Shown here piece after piece: positions 8,426 through 17,900 of a DNA stretch of 64,000 nt. The stretch is from NCBI GenBank assembly GCA_009797885.1, contig WNKP01000019.1, positions 19,726 to 83,725 of the forward strand, in the 5' to 3' direction. Positions within the stretch are counted from its first letter, which is position 1, and the number at the start of each line of letters is the position of its first letter. A program made the position numbers and the translations under genes. The DNA is from Flavobacteriaceae bacterium GF1 (lineage in GTDB: Bacteria; Bacteroidota; Bacteroidia; Flavobacteriales; Flavobacteriaceae). The notes under the pieces were generated by a model, which made no database searches, was not told where the DNA came from, and saw only the letters and a list, made by a program, of their open reading frames with translations.

Positions 8426-9478
8426 ATGAAAACAATCTATAGCTACTTATGGGTAAGTATGGTTTTTGCGTTACTGATTGTTGGATGTAAAAACGATGCC
8501 GCCCAAAAAGGAAAGGCAGTAACAACAACCGATTTTCAGGTATTGGTCGTTGAACAAGGGGGGAACCAAGTAAAACTATTCCATAGTGATGGCCGTTTAC
8601 TTGACAGCATTCAAGTAGGTTTCAATCCCCATGAAATTGAACTTGACAGTACTACCCAAAGGGTATATGTCAGCAATTTTGGGGTGGAGGATTATGATAC
8701 TACCATCGGAATTCCCGGTACCACCCTGTCCGTATTCAACTTAAAAGATCTATCCAGTGTCCAATACTGGCCTACCTATCGTACCCATGGAAAGGTGCTG
8801 GATACCTGCAAGGCCCCCCATGGCCTTAAATTGAGGCCCCCAACAAAAAAGGAGTTGTTCGTCAATCTGGAATATGGGGATTCCATGATGGTCTATGATG
8901 CCCAAAAGGGTGGGATAAAACGTAGCTTTCCCTTAGCCAAAGGGGTCCACAATTTTGAGTTTTCTTCCTCCGGAGATCGCATATGGTCGTTGGCCGGGGC
9001 AAATGGCGTTTATATATATGATGCGGTTACCGGCGAGGAATTGGATCACTTTCCTACGACAACACCGGTTCGGGGAATGACCTTTACTTCAGATCGACAA
9101 CAGTTGATCTTGAGTTGCCTGAATGAAATTTATGTAATCCGTACCACGGATCTGAGCATCCAAAAACATTTCACGGATTTAGGGGTCAAACAAATCATTT
9201 ATTCCTGTTTGAGTCCGGATGAACGGCTTTTATTGGCGCCATGCCCTTATGATGGCCTGGTTTTGGCGCTAGATTTGGAAACGGGTGAAATCCTGGAACG
9301 GATAGCCACCGGCAAAGCACCCATCTATGTCCGGATTGCCCCCAATGGTACCCAAGCCTTTGTATCGAATGCCCTGGACAACCATATGAGCATCATTGAC
9401 CTATCGGATTTCAGTGTTCGCCCATTTGGGAAGGTGTATAAACCTAATGGGTTTTTGTTTTTAGAACTGTCCGACTGA
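8426..9478 (+). CDS. YncE/YVTN-type beta-propeller lipoprotein
   Basis: The start is chosen at ATG 8426 because it gives a clean lipoprotein signal (MKTIYSYLWVS then LLIVGCKND); an in-frame ATG at 8408 would add six residues. The mature part is a seven-bladed-propeller type protein with repeats such as NPHEIELDSTTQRVYVSNFG, SPDERLLLAPCPYDGLVLALDL and APNGTQAFVSNALDNHMSIIDL, typical of YVTN repeats. Such proteins act in the periplasm or at the outer membrane in binding roles; no substrate can be inferred. It stands alone between a long gap and the ketopantoate-reductase gene. Confidence 0.75.
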   Translation: MKTIYSYLWVSMVFALLIVGCKNDAAQKGKAVTTTDFQVLVVEQGGNQVKLFHSDGRLLDSIQVGFNPHEIELDSTTQRVYVSNFGVEDYDTTIGIPGTTLSVFNLKDLSSVQYWPTYRTHGKVLDTCKAPHGLKLRPPTKKELFVNLEYGDSMMVYDAQKGGIKRSFPLAKGVHNFEFSSSGDRIWSLAGANGVYIYDAVTGEELDHFPTTTPVRGMTFTSDRQQLILSCLNEIYVIRTTDLSIQKHFTDLGVKQIIYSCLSPDERLLLAPCPYDGLVLALDLETGEILERIATGKAPIYVRIAPNGTQAFVSNALDNHMSIIDLSDFSVRPFGKVYKPNGFLFLELSD

Positions 9479-9567
9479 CCAACCGTGTTTTGTCAAATAC
9501 AATGGCAATAGGATTTCACGACCATACATAATTCTACACAACGGCAGGGAATACAGCATAAACACCA

Positions 9568-10548
9568 ATGGATACCATGAAAATAGCAATTATAGGAACG
9601 GGGGGAGTAGGGGGATACTTTGGGGCCAAGTTGGCCCAGGCCGGATATGACGTGACATTTGTGGCACGGGGAGCGCACTTAAAAGCGATGCAAAACAAGG
9701 GACTGTACATTAAAAGTATACAGGGCGATTTTCGTTTGGAAACCGTTCAGGCCACGGACAACATAACCCATTTGGACAAACCTGACCTTATACTGATTGG
9801 TGTTAAATCCTGGCAGATCAGGGAAATCCGGCAGGATATCAGCAAAATCCTGAAAAAGGACAGTATGATCATTCCCTTGCAAAATGGGGTGTTTATAGCG
9901 GAGGAGTTGTCTGAAAAAATTGATAGAGGGAACATTCTGGGGGGATTATGTCGGATAATTAGTGAAATCGAATCCCCGGGAGTGATCCGTCATTCGGGCG
10001 TTACGCCAATACTTGTATTTGGGGAACTCGATAACGCCAAAACGGACCGGGTTTTTAGGGTACAGGAAATCTTTGAAACGGCTGGGATGGCCTCGGAAAT
10101 AGCTGAAGATATCGAAGCCGATCTCTGGAAAAAATTCATCACCATCTGTTTAAGCGGATTATTGGTCGTATCCAACTCCACTTACGGAGAATTAAGGGAG
10201 CTAAGGGGAACTCGAAAGCTTATGGTCGATTTGCTCACGGAGATATTCCTGTTGTCCCAAAAATTGGGGGTTAACATTGAAGCGGATTTTGTGGACAAAA
10301 CGGTGGCTTTTGTGGATACCTATCCTTATGATGCCACATCCTCATTAACCCGGGATGTTTGGGACAAAAAACCGTCGGAGATTGAATACCAAAATGGGAC
10401 TGTGGTCCGGTTGGGCAGGAAATACGGCATTTCAACACCGGTCAATGCCTTTGTATACCATTGTATTTTGCCCAGCGAACTAAGGGCAAGGGGAAAACGA
10501 TATGAGGCTTTTATACCCAATGATGAAACCATATTTCCCATGAGTTGA
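9568..10548 (+). CDS. panE: Ketopantoate reductase family protein (PanE/ApbA)
   Basis: A 326-residue NADPH-dependent reductase. The Rossmann motif GTGGVGGYFGAKLAQAG lies at the N-terminus, the DLILIGVKSWQ strand follows, and NGV precedes the hinge. The catalytic Lys lies in DLWKKFITICLSGLL and the active-site Glu in KPSEIEYQNGTVV. The known reaction is 2-dehydropantoate to pantoate in coenzyme A synthesis, although many family members reduce other 2-oxo acids, so the substrate is not certain. ATGs at 9568 and 9577 are both possible starts. A hairpin follows the gene at 10597. Confidence 0.85.
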   Translation: MDTMKIAIIGTGGVGGYFGAKLAQAGYDVTFVARGAHLKAMQNKGLYIKSIQGDFRLETVQATDNITHLDKPDLILIGVKSWQIREIRQDISKILKKDSMIIPLQNGVFIAEELSEKIDRGNILGGLCRIISEIESPGVIRHSGVTPILVFGELDNAKTDRVFRVQEIFETAGMASEIAEDIEADLWKKFITICLSGLLVVSNSTYGELRELRGTRKLMVDLLTEIFLLSQKLGVNIEADFVDKTVAFVDTYPYDATSSLTRDVWDKKPSEIEYQNGTVVRLGRKYGISTPVNAFVYHCILPSELRARGKRYEAFIPNDETIFPMS

Positions 10549-10596
10549 AACCTGGCCCTGAACACTGGACCCTATCCAAAATTTTATATAGAAAAA

Positions 10597-10624
10597 TCCC
10601 CAAGCCTGTAGTGATGTTTGGGGA
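10597..10624 (+). terminator. Hairpin after the ketopantoate-reductase gene
   Basis: TCCCCAA (10597-10603) pairs with TTGGGGA (10618-10624) over a 14-nt loop, followed by GTTTAAAA. The T-run is short, so termination is only moderately supported. Confidence 0.4.
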
Positions 10625-10662
10625 GTTTAAAATGATGGAAAGAATGGCTTATTGACGCTTTG

Positions 10663-10713
10663 ATAACGGGGAACATGACACTTTAATTCCAACAAAATGT
10701 TGTTCCCCGTTAT
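10663..10713. repeat. 13-bp perfect inverted repeat in a convergent gap
   Basis: ATAACGGGGAACA (10663-10675) and TGTTCCCCGTTAT (10701-10713) are perfect reverse complements with a 25-nt spacer. The element lies between two convergent genes, about 20 bp from the 3' end of the minus-strand gene, so it may act as a bidirectional terminator or transcript end. Confidence 0.6.
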
Positions 10714-10734
10714 AAAAGACTTTGGCGATAAAAA

Positions 10735-11091
10735 TTATTGCTTTTTTGCCGGCTGTGAGCTATGAACGGTGATTACCCATGGCTTTTGGTGTCCAGGAAG
10801 CTTAGGCCCTTTCCCATAATCCGGTTTTTCGTAATAGACCAATTTTCCATTTTTTATGATCCAATTACTGCTGCTTTGGCATCTGCTCCAGCCCAGGTCA
10901 TAGGCTTGCTTGTAGGCACTGCTTTGGGCAGAACTGTACATAACGCTGTTGTAGGTATTCACGTTACCATTGCTGCGACGATAATCCGTACAGCCATTCC
11001 GGAGTCCCATGTCATTGGTTGGTACCGTCTTTTGGGAGTATCCCCATGAAGCAACAAAGGCCAATACAAAAAGCATGACTAATTTTTTCAT
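10735..11091 (-). CDS. Small secreted protein of unknown function
   Basis: The start is placed at ATG 11091 because it gives a signal peptide (MKKLVMLFVLAFVASWGYSQ); an upstream in-frame ATG would add a polar leader. The mature protein has about 99 residues and is rich in Ser, Tyr and Asn. It has two Cys (in NGCTDYRRS and WSRCQSSS), a central SAQSSAYKQAYDLGW stretch, and a Pro/Lys-rich tail ending QPAKKQ. The family is not recognised. It is transcribed alone, convergent with the ketopantoate-reductase gene, and ends beside a strong inverted repeat. Confidence 0.65.
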   Translation of the reverse strand: MKKLVMLFVLAFVASWGYSQKTVPTNDMGLRNGCTDYRRSNGNVNTYNSVMYSSAQSSAYKQAYDLGWSRCQSSSNWIIKNGKLVYYEKPDYGKGPKLPGHQKPWVITVHSSQPAKKQ

Positions 11092-11430
11092 TGAATTGCT
11101 AAGTTTTGATTTGTGGTTGCCTACTCTATTTATGGCTTTTCGGCTTCCGCGCATTTTAACTGCAAAAGGGATTGTCCCTTGATGTAGTTTTGCACAATCA
11201 CACACTTTTACGGGATAAATACTAATCCTTATGTTATGGTTGATTGAACATAATGTAACAAACGGGCCATATAACCAATAAATGAAAAAGTACGTAGTGC
11301 CATTCCGTTGCCCTGAAGTAGACCATCATGAAAGTTGAACCAGCTTTTGGCAAAATTTCCTTGCCTTATTTGGAACAACGGTAATGCCGTACCTTCCAAA
11401 TTGCTCAAAATTGGATATGCCCATCCTGAT
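11092..11430. other. Intergenic stretch without a recognised gene
   Basis: Upstream region of the small secreted protein and downstream region of the phosphodiesterase locus. I see no coding frame with protein-like composition and no repeat. Confidence 0.5.
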
Positions 11431-11461
11431 CAAACAGCAAAGCGCAACCCTTTGGTTGCGC
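11431..11461 (-). terminator. Terminator of the sigma/SusCD/phosphodiesterase operon
   Basis: GCGCAACC (11442-11449) and GGTTGCGC (11454-11461) form a perfect 8-bp stem with a 4-nt loop. Read on the minus strand, the stem is followed by TTTGCTGTTTG. It lies about 65 bp after the stop of the last phosphodiesterase gene. Confidence 0.65.
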
Positions 11462-11526
11462 CCTTCTGCTAACTAAATAAACGTAAACTGCATTATGAAA
11501 ACGAACTACGTATCCTTATATATCGT

Positions 11527-12462
11527 TCACGGGTTTCGAAGCCCCTTTTGTTTCAAATAGATCAATAATTCCTCCGGGCGGTCCGTCATAATGCCGTTGG
11601 CCCCACGTTCCACCAACCAGCCCCAGGAGGCATCCGGGCCTTCCAATAAGCTCATTTCATCCGTATGCCCGGCCACCAAATCATCCCACAGCGCAATGTT
11701 CAAGACAAAAATGCCTTCTTCCCTTAGTTTTGAAATCTGTTTGAAATTTTCCGAATCCTCGGAGTCAAAAGTTACCTCATAAGCCAAGGGGGAGAGGTCC
11801 GCATTGTAGTCCTGCACAAATTGTGCTGGATTTTTGGTGTTGTCGATTAAAATGGGCATGTAGATTATGGAATCCATAAGGTCACCATATTTTTTGCGCA
11901 TCGCCTGCACGGTTTCCCTACCCTTAAAAATGGCTTGCTTTACCGTTCCCGTTTTTTTGAGGATCTCATAGGCTTCCCGTACGGTTTCCCCTTCTACCTT
12001 ATCCAGATTTACCATGATCCTATCTTTTGTCAACTCCATTATTTCTTCCAAAGTAGGGACCGGGATTCTGGAACCCCGTACCCCACAGGCATTTTTAAGA
12101 CGAAATGCCCTGATTTCGTCCAAGGTAAGTTCACGCACCTTTCCTTTTCCATCGGTCGTCCGATCCAGGGTTTTGTCATGCATGGCCACTAAATGTCCGT
12201 CTTTGGTCAATCGCACATCAATCTCGACGATATCCACCCCTAAATCAATACATCTTTGAATTGCTGGCAGGCTGTTTTCCGGGGCATGGCGCCAATCCCC
12301 CCTATGGGAGACGGCCAAAATGTAATCCCCTGATGGATTTTTTAGCTGCTCCAGTATCATGGCCGCCCTGTTTTCCTTTGGATTTATATCAGCTTGCCCA
12401 TAAAGTACCGATCCCATGACCAAAGTGGCCAGTAAAAAGGTGCATTTTAGATACTTTTCCAT
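11527..12462 (-). CDS. Secreted glycerophosphodiester phosphodiesterase (second of two)
   Basis: A 311-residue protein with a signal peptide ending near VLYGQ. Family motifs: HRGDWRHAPENSL (HRG and PEN), VEIDVRLTKDGHLVAMHD (metal-binding Glu/Asp and catalytic His), then LDRTTDGKG. It should release an alcohol and glycerol 3-phosphate from glycerophosphodiesters, in the periplasm. It lies 21 bp after a paralogue and downstream of a SusC/SusD pair, so it probably processes the imported substrate. It is the last gene before a terminator. Confidence 0.88.
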   Translation of the reverse strand: MEKYLKCTFLLATLVMGSVLYGQADINPKENRAAMILEQLKNPSGDYILAVSHRGDWRHAPENSLPAIQRCIDLGVDIVEIDVRLTKDGHLVAMHDKTLDRTTDGKGKVRELTLDEIRAFRLKNACGVRGSRIPVPTLEEIMELTKDRIMVNLDKVEGETVREAYEILKKTGTVKQAIFKGRETVQAMRKKYGDLMDSIIYMPILIDNTKNPAQFVQDYNADLSPLAYEVTFDSEDSENFKQISKLREEGIFVLNIALWDDLVAGHTDEMSLLEGPDASWGWLVERGANGIMTDRPEELLIYLKQKGLRNP

Positions 12463-12483
12463 TTTTAGGTGTTTTTGTTGTAC

Positions 12484-13449
12484 TTACTTGTGCCTGTTTT
12501 TGTCCCTTAAATACTCCAAAAGCAGTTTTGGCCGATCGGTCTGTATCATATCGATATGGTTGTCGAGGAACCAATCGTACACCGTGGGATCCATGGCCGC
12601 TTTTTCATCATCATGCCCCCCATTATGCCTGGGCCACAGTGCGTTTACCCAAACGGAGGAACCCCTTGCACGGATATCATCGAAGTATTCGATCATTTTT
12701 AGGGTATCCTGGGGTACGGTAAATTCAAAGGCCACAGGTTGTAAACTATCGAGATAGGTATCAACGATGTCCTTCGCATGGGGCTCGTGAAGCCTTATTA
12801 TGGGCATAAAAAAGACCTTGTCCAAATAGGGGCCAAATTCTTCTTTGACCCGATCGTAGGGAATGGCCCCTTTGATCACCACTTGTTCCTGTGTTCCCGT
12901 TTCTTCGATTACGTTAAAACATTTGTCAAAAATGGGATAGCTTTTATCCAGATTGACCAAAATGTTGCCCTTGCACAGTTGTAAAGCTTCTTTTAAGGTG
13001 GGGATTTGATGTGGGGTCTTATGTCCAATTCCATCACGTAGATACAGGGTCTGCAGGTAGGCCCATGTGAGATCGGCCACCTTTCCGGTTCCCGTGGTGG
13101 TCCTATCCACGGTTTCGTCGTGCATTAAAATCAATTGTCCATCCTTGGTCTCCCTAATATCAATTTCCACCATATCAACGCCCATTGTAATACAGTTTTC
13201 AATGGCCTGTAATGAGTTTTCCGGCGCATTGCGCCAATCTCCTCGGTGGGCGACCACGATTATCTCCTTGTTCCGCGAATCCTTAAGATTGGCTATCAGA
13301 TCGGTAATGGAAGTGGATTCCCCGGCACTTTCCCCAACAAAAGGTGTCTCCTCCGTTTGGCCAGGGGTACCGACCTCTTGCCTACAGGCACCCAAAGTTC
13401 CCATAAACAGTATAAGGCCAACATAAATACATAATCTCATGATAGTCAT
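12484..13449 (-). CDS. Glycerophosphodiester phosphodiesterase lipoprotein (first of two)
   Basis: A 321-residue paralogue of the next gene. The N-terminus has a lipobox (MGTLGACRQE), so the enzyme is membrane-anchored and possibly surface-exposed; a start at the fourth codon (13440) is equally good. Active-site blocks are HRGDWRNAPENSLQ, VEIDIRETKDGQLILMHDE and VDRTTTGTG. One anchored and one soluble copy suggests sequential cleavage, for example of a polymeric or lipid-linked glycerophosphoryl substrate at the surface and then its products in the periplasm. The latter is inference. Confidence 0.88.
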   Translation of the reverse strand: MTIMRLCIYVGLILFMGTLGACRQEVGTPGQTEETPFVGESAGESTSITDLIANLKDSRNKEIIVVAHRGDWRNAPENSLQAIENCITMGVDMVEIDIRETKDGQLILMHDETVDRTTTGTGKVADLTWAYLQTLYLRDGIGHKTPHQIPTLKEALQLCKGNILVNLDKSYPIFDKCFNVIEETGTQEQVVIKGAIPYDRVKEEFGPYLDKVFFMPIIRLHEPHAKDIVDTYLDSLQPVAFEFTVPQDTLKMIEYFDDIRARGSSVWVNALWPRHNGGHDDEKAAMDPTVYDWFLDNHIDMIQTDRPKLLLEYLRDKNRHK

Positions 13450-13489
13450 GGCTATAAAGGGAGGCCAAAAAGCCCCCCTTATTTGATTG

Positions 13490-14917
13490 TTAATATCCTG
13501 GATTTTGCGTGATTACCCCTGGATCCGTATCGAGTTGGCTCTGTGGAATGGGCAATACCAGGTTGTTTTCCGTGATTCGTGTGGTGGCTCCCGTACTTTC
13601 AAAAAAGGCATTCATGACCTCAACGGCATTACCGTATCGTTTTAAATCAAACCAGCGATGCCCCTCACCAAACAATTCAAAACGACGCTCCAAACGAATG
13701 GCATCCCGAATATCGTCTTGGGAAGAAGCTGTTGTTCCAGCCAATCCGGCCCTGGTACGTATCCGGTTCAATTGTGTGATGGCTTCGGCGGTCTGGCCAT
13801 TTTCGTTCAACATCTCTGCATATCTCAACACCACATCGGAATAACGAATGATAAGATGATCACTGCCCCCATCATTCACTCCGGTAGCGGAAACTTCATA
13901 CTTTGTGGTAAAATAGAAGGGATTGGCATCTGGGTCTACGGCCACATAATCAATGAGCCGGGTATCTCCCGCTTCATGGGAATCAATAAATGCCTGTGTG
14001 GGCAAATTATGCCCTTTGGCATTTGCTGTTGTACCGGAAGGTCTAAACTGCGATGCTGCGGGGCTTCCCTCAAAGCTTCCATCTACATTAAAACCGCTTG
14101 CGAACTGAACTTCAAAAAGGATTTCGGCATTTCCTTCGTTGGCGACCCCAAATATCTCTGCAGTTGTGGGCATCAGGTCATATATCCCAGAGTTTACTAC
14201 AGCTTCCAAATTGGTCAGGGCTCCCGAAAAATCGCCTTGGGTCATTTGGACATTGGCCAGTAAGGCACGGGCGGCACCTTGAGCGGGCCTTGCAGGGGAC
14301 TTTTCCAGCGGGAGCTCTTGAATGGCATCCAAAAGGTCCGCTTCAATTTGGGCATAGACCTGATCGGAGGGGGTGCGGCCCTGCCCAAAGAAATCAAAAG
14401 GGCTTTCCGTTTCTTCAACCACCAAAGGAACGTCGCCATACAAACGCACTAAATTGAAATACAGCAGGGCACGCACAAATTTCATTTCCCCAATTCTATT
14501 GGTCTTTAGGGCGGGGTCTTCAAATTCAATATCCGTAATCCGGTTCAGGACCACATTTACGCGTTGAATGCCCCGATAGGATTCCCTCCAAATGTCACCG
14601 ACCAAATCGTTGCCGGGATTGGTGGAAAAGTCATCCAATTGTCCAAAACGACCACCATCGTTGGCGGCAATTTCCTCAAAGGAGTCCTCACCGGAGATCT
14701 CACCGACCCCAATGAGGTCAAGACCATACAGTCCCCCATCCTGTAGCTGCCCGTAGGCACCAGCAATGGCACTTTCAATCTCTGCCTCATTGGAAAAGAA
14801 GCTATTGGCCGATTTTTCCGTTATGGGAAGAATATCCAATTCGTCTTCACAGGAGGTTAAACCCAGGGAGACCATGATCATTAAAAATAGGTAACTATAA
14901 AATTTCATTTTATCCAT
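13490..14917 (-). CDS. SusD/RagB-family surface nutrient-binding lipoprotein (phosphodiesterase locus)
   Basis: A 475-residue lipoprotein (lipobox VSLGLTSCED). It shows the SusD-like N-terminal region (ANSFFSNEAEIESAIAGAYGQL), the TPR-like helix MKFVRALLYFNLVRLYGDVPL, and the C-terminal LNRIRTRAGLAG and RRFELFGEGHRWFDLKRYG blocks ending in PGY. It should sit on the outer face and cap the SusC channel encoded 8 bp upstream. Substrate is not known; two phosphodiesterases follow in the same operon. Confidence 0.93.
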   Translation of the reverse strand: MDKMKFYSYLFLMIMVSLGLTSCEDELDILPITEKSANSFFSNEAEIESAIAGAYGQLQDGGLYGLDLIGVGEISGEDSFEEIAANDGGRFGQLDDFSTNPGNDLVGDIWRESYRGIQRVNVVLNRITDIEFEDPALKTNRIGEMKFVRALLYFNLVRLYGDVPLVVEETESPFDFFGQGRTPSDQVYAQIEADLLDAIQELPLEKSPARPAQGAARALLANVQMTQGDFSGALTNLEAVVNSGIYDLMPTTAEIFGVANEGNAEILFEVQFASGFNVDGSFEGSPAASQFRPSGTTANAKGHNLPTQAFIDSHEAGDTRLIDYVAVDPDANPFYFTTKYEVSATGVNDGGSDHLIIRYSDVVLRYAEMLNENGQTAEAITQLNRIRTRAGLAGTTASSQDDIRDAIRLERRFELFGEGHRWFDLKRYGNAVEVMNAFFESTGATTRITENNLVLPIPQSQLDTDPGVITQNPGY

Positions 14918-14925
14918 TTTTTGAT

Positions 14926-17900
14926 TTAAAATTTCACGTTTAGTCCAAGGGCCATAAATCGGGTCAAAGGACTGGTTGAATTGATGAAACCCCTGGTCAG
15001 GGTTTGCGCTTCGTTACTTGTGGCGGTAATACCATCGGAATTATAGCCCCTAAAGTCCGTTATATTAAAAATGTTGTTTCCTGTGACATACAGTCTAAGG
15101 GAATTGATGCCCAAATACTCCGTAATCGAAGGTTGGAAACTATAACCAATTTGGATGCTGCGCAGCCTAAAGTAGTCGGCATCGTAAACGGAGAGGCTGG
15201 ACGCCCTGGTAAGTCTACCTGCCGAGGAAAAACTGGAGAAATCGGGTCTTCTAAAGAATCCGTCCGGGTTTCTATCGCTAAAATAATTGTCGACATAATA
15301 CTGGGTAGGGACAAAGAAACCTTCTCCGCTTTCCGCATCGTAGAGCATATTATCGGTTACCTTTCTGCCCTCAATACCCGTAAACTGGGCGTTAAGGTCA
15401 AAACCCTTATAATTTAGGCTGATTCCAAAACCATAGGTGAATTCCGGATTGTATTGCCCTAATGTGGTTCTGTCATCCGGAGTGATCTGACCGTCCCCAT
15501 TTACATCCCTAACCACATAATCGCCTACCTCGGTCCCTGCCAAAGGGGTAACGGTCTCGGCATCCAATTGGGCCTGTGATCGGTACACACCGATGATATC
15601 GTACGCATAGAATTCGGCAATACTTTGACCTACCTTGGTCAGAAAACCCATGCCCCCTCTGGTCTCAATAAACTGGTCCTGGTCACCGTAGAGGGCTAAC
15701 ACTTCATTTTCATTGGTGGTAAGGTTGGCGTTAAATCCAATACGCAATTCCCCAAGCTGAAAGTTGTTTCCCCGGATTTCAAATTCAAACCCTCGGTTCT
15801 CCAACTCCCCAATGTTTTGCAAAGAGTTTTCAAAACCGGATTGTTGGGGTACGGGAACCTCCAATAAAAGGTCTTCTGTTTTGGAATTGTAATACTCCGC
15901 GGTCAAAAACAGCTTATTGTTCAGGAATCCGAAATCGACCCCTAAATTCAACGCCGTATTGGTTTCCCAGGACAAATCCGGATTGGGGGAGGTCCTTATA
16001 AACGATCCCGGAGTCAGTTGGTTGTCAATGACATAGTTGTCCGGCTCAACCAATGCAATAGAGGCGAAATCCCCAATTTGATTGTTCCCGGTCTGCCCCC
16101 AGCTTGCCCTTAATTTGGCAAAGCTGACCAGACCATCCTCTGGAAAGAAGGTTTCATTGCTCAATACCCAGCCCGCCGATAGGGAGGCAAAATTACCAAA
16201 CTTGGTATTGGCCCCAAATCTTGAGGAACCGTCCCTTCTAAACGAACCGGACAGGGAGTACCTGCCATCAAAATCGTATTGCAATCGGCTGAAATACGAA
16301 GTTAAGGCCCATTTGCTTCGTTCCGGGACGGAGGATGGATTTGTGGCCCCGGCAATATTACGGAGGTTGTCATCCGCAAAGTTGTTACTCTCCAATCGCG
16401 TTCTAAAAAAGCTCTCTTGTTGGTAACTAAAACCCAATAAGGCATCGAACGTATGTTTACCAAAGGTTTTATTGTAGGTCAATAGGTTTTCCGTGATATA
16501 GTTTTCCCTCCTGTCATTGTTCTCAAAGGCCACGGCCAAATTATTGGCCACCGGGGTCCGATAATTTCCAATGTCCGAGGGGGCAAAGAATTCACTGAAG
16601 ATGGTGTTGTAATCCCCGCCAAAAGAGGTCTTGAATCGTAACCCATCATAAAGGTCAATTTCCAGGTAGGTATTTCCAAAAACTCGAAGGCGGCGCTCGA
16701 AGAAGTCGGTCAATTCCGCTTTTGCCACAACATTTTCGGAGATGGGACCATCCCAATTGTCATTATTATCATCAATCTGATTGGCAATGGCAAAAGAACC
16801 GTCTGCGTTGAAGATAGGATAATAGGGATGCATCAATACGATGGCATAGGCGGGATCCGGTTGTCTGTTTCGACCCGCATCATGGGACGACCAACCTCGT
16901 TCCCCGGTTGGGTTTGAGTTGACCAAGGAGATATTGGACGTAATACCAAAACGCACACGGTCGCTTACTTGTGAGTTCAATTGAAAATTGGTGGTGTACC
17001 GCTTATAATCGGAACTGATGATGATATTTTCCTGATCCAAATACCCAAAGGATACCGAGTAATCCGTTTTTTCCGTTCCGCCGCTTAAATTCACAAAGTG
17101 ATTTTGCTGGCGTGCCGTTCGGAATACCGCATCGGTCCAATTGGTATTGGTCAATCCCGGTTGTCCATCCAAATAGCCCTGTAAAAAGGGTTGGACCCTA
17201 CTGCGCTTACCTCCGCCATTGGCATCCCTGGTGGCATTGTCATCATCGATACTTCTTCCAGGTCCGCCGGACACATAACCAAAATTACGTGCATCAAAAT
17301 CGAAAAGTGCGGTATCATAGGCATCTGCCAGTTGAAAATTATCAATACGGTCCTGAAATCCGTAATAGGTGTCATAGGTCACCTTTAAATCCCCTTGCTT
17401 TCCCTTTTTTGTGGTTATCAGGATAACCCCGTTGGATGCCCTAGATCCATAAATTGCAGCAGAGGCCGCATCTTTAAGGATGTTAATGGATGCGATGTCC
17501 TGGTTATTGATGGAACTGAAGGAAGAACCTTCGGAAAGTGGGTTTCCATCAACAACGATCAAGGGATTGGTTCCAGCGGTCAATGTATTCAATCCACGAA
17601 TCTGGATCACGGAATTCTCGCCTGGGTTTTTTCCATTCCCAATGATCTGGACCCCCGATACATTACCTGCCAGGGCCTGTTCAAAATTTGCGGAGGAAAA
17701 GGTGTTCAATTTTTCCGTTTCCACTTTTGAAACGGCACCGTTGAATTTTTCTTTGGTCCCCGTTCCATATCCATAGACAATAACTTCCTGAAGTTGATCT
17801 ACATTTTCATTTAAGGTTACCCTGAGTTCACTTTGATCCGTAATGGAAACCTCGGTTGTCGTAAATCCCAGATAGGAGAACACCAAAATATCACCAGAGG

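Noticed and set aside
12416..12757. Plus-strand frame of 113 codons across the two phosphodiesterase genes
   Set aside because: It overlaps strongly supported minus-strand enzymes and has no motif.
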